From: Candidatus Melainabacteria bacterium
Lineage (GTDB): Bacteria > Cyanobacteriota > Vampirovibrionia > Vampirovibrionales > JAJTHC01
Length of the DNA: 6,558 bases
Direction: 5' to 3'
Assembly: GCA_026389055.1 (NCBI GenBank)
Contig: JAPLIO010000062.1
Coordinates: 1-6,558, forward strand
The notes under the pieces were generated by a model. The model was given only the letters and a program-made list of their open reading frames with translations, did not search any database and was not told where the DNA came from. Below, one piece after another: positions 4,980-6,558 of the stretch. The position numbers and the translations under genes were made by a program. Numbering within the stretch: position 1 is the stretch's first letter; each line of letters opens with the position of its first letter.

Positions 4980-6558
4980 TGAACCGTCATATCCACGTCA
5001 AACTGCCCACGAACAGACCCTCTACTAGGCTGATATCCAGCCAATAGACCCATCTTACCAGCTTCTAACACAACGGGTGGTTGCGTGCTAGCAGAATGGT
5101 TATAGCGGCTACTTGAAATTGAAACAACGTTATTCAAATGCTTCAACAACCAAGCACTATTAGGCTGGGTTGCATCAAACTGCATGCTAACAAACGGTTC
5201 AAACCCTAATGGCACAACTGCTTTGGGTTGAATTAGCTGGTTCAGCGTTTTTAACGCTCCTTTACCCCGCAATTGGGTAACAGGAGCCACCACAAAGGCA
5301 TGGTCTACTTCAAGCAACCCCATCGGTGGTAGTTTAGAAACAATCAAATTTTTAGACTGTTGCGGTAGATGAATTTCCCAATAGGTACCCGTTCCTTCAG
5401 CTAAGGGCTTGGCTTCTAAAATTGGGTTTTGCTGTAGTTTCCCATCAAATAAAATTTTCGATAACCAAGACTTCCCAGATAAATGATCCATCCACTTTTT
5501 CATGCTGGTTGATTTTGTGGGTGTTTTTTCAAGAATTAGCATGGCTTCTTTTTCAGAAGGCGTGGCTACCCATGTTTGCCCTGCAAAAAGCCCCACAACA
5601 TCTCGGTTAAAATCCAGTTGCATCAAACTGAGGGCTGGTTTTATCATGCTTAACGGTTGTTTCCACTGCGGAAACGCATCAGCTTCAATGGCAGCAATAA
5701 TGCTTTCATTCACATGGCTTAAACTAATCGCCACAGGTGTTTTTACCGTCAAGGCTTGGGTATTAGGCGTGGCAAAAATAAAATCCAACCATTGAAAATC
5801 AGCACTTTTTCGTTCTTCTGCCGTTACATACAATGGCGTAACAAATTCAACGTGGCATTGTTCCCGCTTGGGTTGCGTAGGGGCTTTACGGGTTGCGGTT
5901 AACAACGTCCAACTGTTTTTCAAGCAAGTCGTATCTGCCTTATGCCAAGGTAGCTGAAACCCTTTCATCTTTTTGCCCGCAGTAAACTGCTTCCACCGAT
6001 TACTTTGGCTAGGCATGCCCATTAAAACCGTAGCATCGGCAATACCTGCACTAGCAGGTACCGTGGCTGAGCCATATAACGTTTCTAACCCATGCACCAA
6101 TTTTAGTTTGGCTTCAGGGCTTAACCGACCCTTTGCACCAGCCACTTGCTTTAGTTGTTGCGTGGCTTGTTGTAAAGCTTCTTGCGATGAAGCAAACAAT
6201 AACCGATGCGTATCCGCTTCAGGGTAAGGGGTCATCCAAATTTGATGAGCAGGCTGATGCCATAGGTTAGTGGTATGCCTCAACGAAAACCGATTTTTCG
6301 TAGCAGAGGCTGGCTGATTGGCTATAAAGCCCAGCGTTTTAGCTAACGTTTCTGTTGTAGCAGTATTGGCTACCGCTTTGGTGCTTAACACCCAAACCCC
6401 TTTTCCTTTAATTACTTCAGGTGCAGGGTTTCGTTCCACCATGCCGCCTTTCTCAGGCTTTTGGGTAACAGTGGCTTGAAGCATTAACCAGTAGGCATAG
6501 GGGTCTAAGGCTGAATTAGGTTGCTGAGCATACCCCATCAGTTGTGTTAGCATTGAAA
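4976..6558 (-). CDS. DUF3352-like protein, probably 5'-truncated by window edge
   Basis: The frame stays open to the right edge. The first visible ATG is at 6553 (525 residues), but no upstream stop is seen, so the true start may lie outside. No signal peptide or membrane helix is visible in the part present. DUF3352 proteins usually carry an N-terminal membrane anchor or signal, which fits a missing N-terminus. Resemblance to that family rests on recurring patterns: HRLLFASSQEALQQATQQL (about 115-135), read as a stretch for display and comparison of substrate-like repeats, and ALSLMQLDFNRDVVGLFAGQTWVAT, which resembles the family's 'native Asp ... G-Q-x-W' segment. SKLPPMGLLEVDHAFVVAP and the terminal RGQFDVDM also fit. 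No catalytic motif is evident. The function of the family is unknown to me, and likely extracytoplasmic location is inference. It converges with the hydrolase gene, 277 bp apart. The ORF is certainly real given its length and composition; the family assignment is tentative. Confidence 0.7.
   Translation of the reverse strand, partial: SMLTQLMGYAQQPNSALDPYAYWLMLQATVTQKPEKGGMVERNPAPEVIKGKGVWVLSTKAVANTATTETLAKTLGFIANQPASATKNRFSLRHTTNLWHQPAHQIWMTPYPEADTHRLLFASSQEALQQATQQLKQVAGAKGRLSPEAKLKLVHGLETLYGSATVPASAGIADATVLMGMPSQSNRWKQFTAGKKMKGFQLPWHKADTTCLKNSWTLLTATRKAPTQPKREQCHVEFVTPLYVTAEERKSADFQWLDFIFATPNTQALTVKTPVAISLSHVNESIIAAIEADAFPQWKQPLSMIKPALSLMQLDFNRDVVGLFAGQTWVATPSEKEAMLILEKTPTKSTSMKKWMDHLSGKSWLSKILFDGKLQQNPILEAKPLAEGTGTYWEIHLPQQSKNLIVSKLPPMGLLEVDHAFVVAPVTQLRGKGALKTLNQLIQPKAVVPLGFEPFVSMQFDATQPNSAWLLKHLNNVVSISSSRYNHSASTQPPVVLEAGKMGLLAGYQPSRGSVRGQFDVDMTVQ

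Noticed and set aside
4719..5047. Three overlapping plus-strand ORFs with hydrophobic and proline-rich products
   Set aside because: They read through the hairpins and C-runs, overlap one another in different frames, lack ribosome binding sites, and resemble no protein family. The proline runs come from the C-tracts.

Overview
The window holds five protein-coding genes on both strands of a bacterial chromosome with moderate GC and high coding density. Two of the genes run off the window edges. I see no tRNA or rRNA gene, CRISPR array, insertion sequence or phage gene. The organism cannot be fixed from this sequence. The long E. coli-type 4-alpha-glucanotransferase, LegB-type sugar-nucleotide dehydratase and short serine acetyltransferase are widespread in bacteria. 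The right-hand gene resembles the DUF3352 proteins known mainly from cyanobacteria, which weakly hints at a cyanobacterial-lineage or similar uncultured Gram-negative host.

Layout. On the minus strand from 2846 down to 1 lie a GDP-sugar 4,6-dehydratase-like SDR enzyme and then, 66 bp downstream, malQ, whose 3' end is outside the window. A 112-118 bp divergent intergenic region separates this pair from two plus-strand genes. These are cysE (start best placed at 2965) and, 57 bp further on, an alpha/beta-hydrolase-fold protein with HGGL and GHSAG motifs that I cannot assign to a named enzyme. The hydrolase gene converges with a large minus-strand gene (4976 to the right edge), a DUF3352-like protein whose N-terminus probably lies beyond the window.

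The 277 bp between the convergent genes is the most structured DNA here. It holds a GC-rich hairpin at 4749-4780, a short one at 4796-4809, a series of C-runs (G-runs on the minus strand), and a C6/G6 hairpin with a T-tract on each side. The last is well placed to be a bidirectional terminator.

The genes do not form one obvious pathway: they cover glycogen/maltodextrin metabolism, a surface-sugar precursor, the cysteine precursor O-acetylserine, and two poorly characterised proteins. I found no convincing new multi-gene system. The items most worth a follow-up are the HGGL hydrolase next to cysE, the structured convergent intergenic region, and the LegB-type gene without its usual partners.
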